Of a stretch of 64,000 nt of DNA, positions 63,421 through 64,000 are shown in pieces; position 1 is the first letter of the stretch, and each line of letters begins with the position of its first letter. The position numbers and the translations under genes are program-made. This DNA comes from Crocosphaera chwakensis CCY0110. GTDB taxonomy: Bacteria > Cyanobacteriota > Cyanobacteriia > Cyanobacteriales > Microcystaceae. The notes beneath the pieces were generated by a model that was not told where the DNA came from, searched no databases, and saw nothing but the letters and a program-made list of their open reading frames with translations. The DNA lies in NCBI RefSeq assembly GCF_000169335.1, contig NZ_AAXW01000017.1, positions 1 through 64,000 on the forward strand, given 5' to 3'.

Positions 63421-64000
63421 ATGAAACAACGTTATTTAGTCCTATTACCATTTATTCTTTTCTTCTTGAGAAGTTCTAATGCACCTACTTTACATTCTTT
63501 CGATATAAAAAAACTGTCTGGTAACATTCATTTAACTTTAAAACATGGAGTTTGGAAACTATGGCAGGAAAAACCTGTGTATCAAAATATAAGTTTAGAT
63601 TTAGTGTGTAATCAAGGTAAATGTGAACCAGAAGTTTGGGGATATGCACAAAAATTTAATCAAGATGTCGATCACCAAGGAAAGTTAGAAAAAAACAACT
63701 TAGAAAAATTAACAATTGAAGAAATAAAAACTCAAAAGTCTCGACAATCATGGCAACTACAAATTACTATAAATATTCAAACTCATCCTTGGAATACTCA
63801 AGTTTCAAAAGCTGCTTACATTATCGATTTACTTCCTTATAAAGATAAGCTTATTGGCAGTTATCAAGGAAAATACAATGAAAAATTTTTACAAGGTAGC
63901 GTCACTGGAAACATAGAATCATTGTGGCCAGTTCCTATTAAAAATCATAAAAATTTGATACCTCAAGAACATCCTCGACTTGTCTTTCGTAAACATCAAT
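63421..64000 (+). CDS. Exported protein, 3' end outside window (possible polysaccharide lyase)
   Basis: 193 codons from the ATG at 63421 run off the window without a stop. Residues 1-20 form a signal peptide (QRYLVLLPFILFFLRSSNA). A beta-rich domain follows, with a Cys pair in LVCNQGKCEPEVWG. The last visible residues, PQEHPRLVFRKHQ, resemble the entry to heparinase II/III-like lyase domains (HPRLLF...). That guess depends on the missing part. Confidence 0.6.
   Translation, partial: MKQRYLVLLPFILFFLRSSNAPTLHSFDIKKLSGNIHLTLKHGVWKLWQEKPVYQNISLDLVCNQGKCEPEVWGYAQKFNQDVDHQGKLEKNNLEKLTIEEIKTQKSRQSWQLQITINIQTHPWNTQVSKAAYIIDLLPYKDKLIGSYQGKYNEKFLQGSVTGNIESLWPVPIKNHKNLIPQEHPRLVFRKHQ

Noticed and set aside
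1..64000. CRISPR array, rRNA operon or prophage
   Set aside because: No regularly spaced direct repeats, rRNA signatures or phage structural genes were seen.

Overview
The window is chromosome of an AT-rich unicellular cyanobacterium, most like the Crocosphaera/Cyanothece group of diazotrophs. The basis is a photosystem II D1 gene (psbA), more than 30 copies of the HIP1 octamer GCGATCGC seen by eye on both strands, a protein with a Mo-dependent nitrogenase C-terminal domain, several cyanobacteria-only small families (DUF3493, DUF6887/DUF6888, DUF2330), and an IS630-type element. The genus is an inference; no rRNA is present.

Layout. 1-3.8 kb: the end of a sensor histidine kinase, then a tight three-gene operon with one MotA/TolQ/ExbB-like channel protein and two different ExbD-like partners. 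3.9-7.9 kb: an ABC exporter followed by an orphan hydantoinase A-like protein. 8.2-10.2 kb: an envelope-stress-like operon (ECF sigma factor, membrane anti-sigma-like protein, Spy/CpxP-like protein). 10.3-16.5 kb: recJ, an L,D-transpeptidase, a TerB/Mo-nitrogenase-C protein and a photolyase. 16.5-26.2 kb: an accessory region rich in toxin-antitoxin and defence genes, many of them broken. It holds a HepT/MNT pair whose HepT has a nonsense codon, an AIPR abortive-infection gene split by an IS630 insertion, a BrnA-like antitoxin with two nonsense codons, and a DUF6888/DUF6887 pair whose first gene lacks a normal start. carB lies inside this region and is followed by an intact HepT/MNT pair.

26.4-46.8 kb is mainly envelope and housekeeping: a PMT-type glycosyltransferase, a GAF/PAS/GGDEF/EAL signalling protein, lptA-lptB-lptF/G-gatD, a DUF2330 protein, a Wzc-like polysaccharide copolymerase/kinase, murJ, a CPA2 antiporter, aroQ, a LapA-like protein and psbA. 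47.2-49.9 kb: a YqeG phosphatase, then a nucleotidyltransferase plus DUF262 pair followed by degenerate coding fragments. 50-56.7 kb: a fused oligopeptide ABC ATPase, an MscS-family channel with a second IS630 copy 13 bp upstream, and a ProA-like protein in which the active-site cysteine is replaced. 56.8-64 kb: tRNA-Thr(CGU), small conserved genes, cysC, an ABC-F ATPase, two cobalamin genes (cbiET, cbiC), and the start of a secreted protein that runs off the window.

The best candidates for uncharacterised systems are the asymmetric ExbB/ExbD/ExbD trio (1407-3756) and the nucleotidyltransferase/DUF262 pair (47878-49506). The best evolutionary story is the IS630 insertion: removing the element and one TA copy restores a 583-codon AIPR frame exactly.
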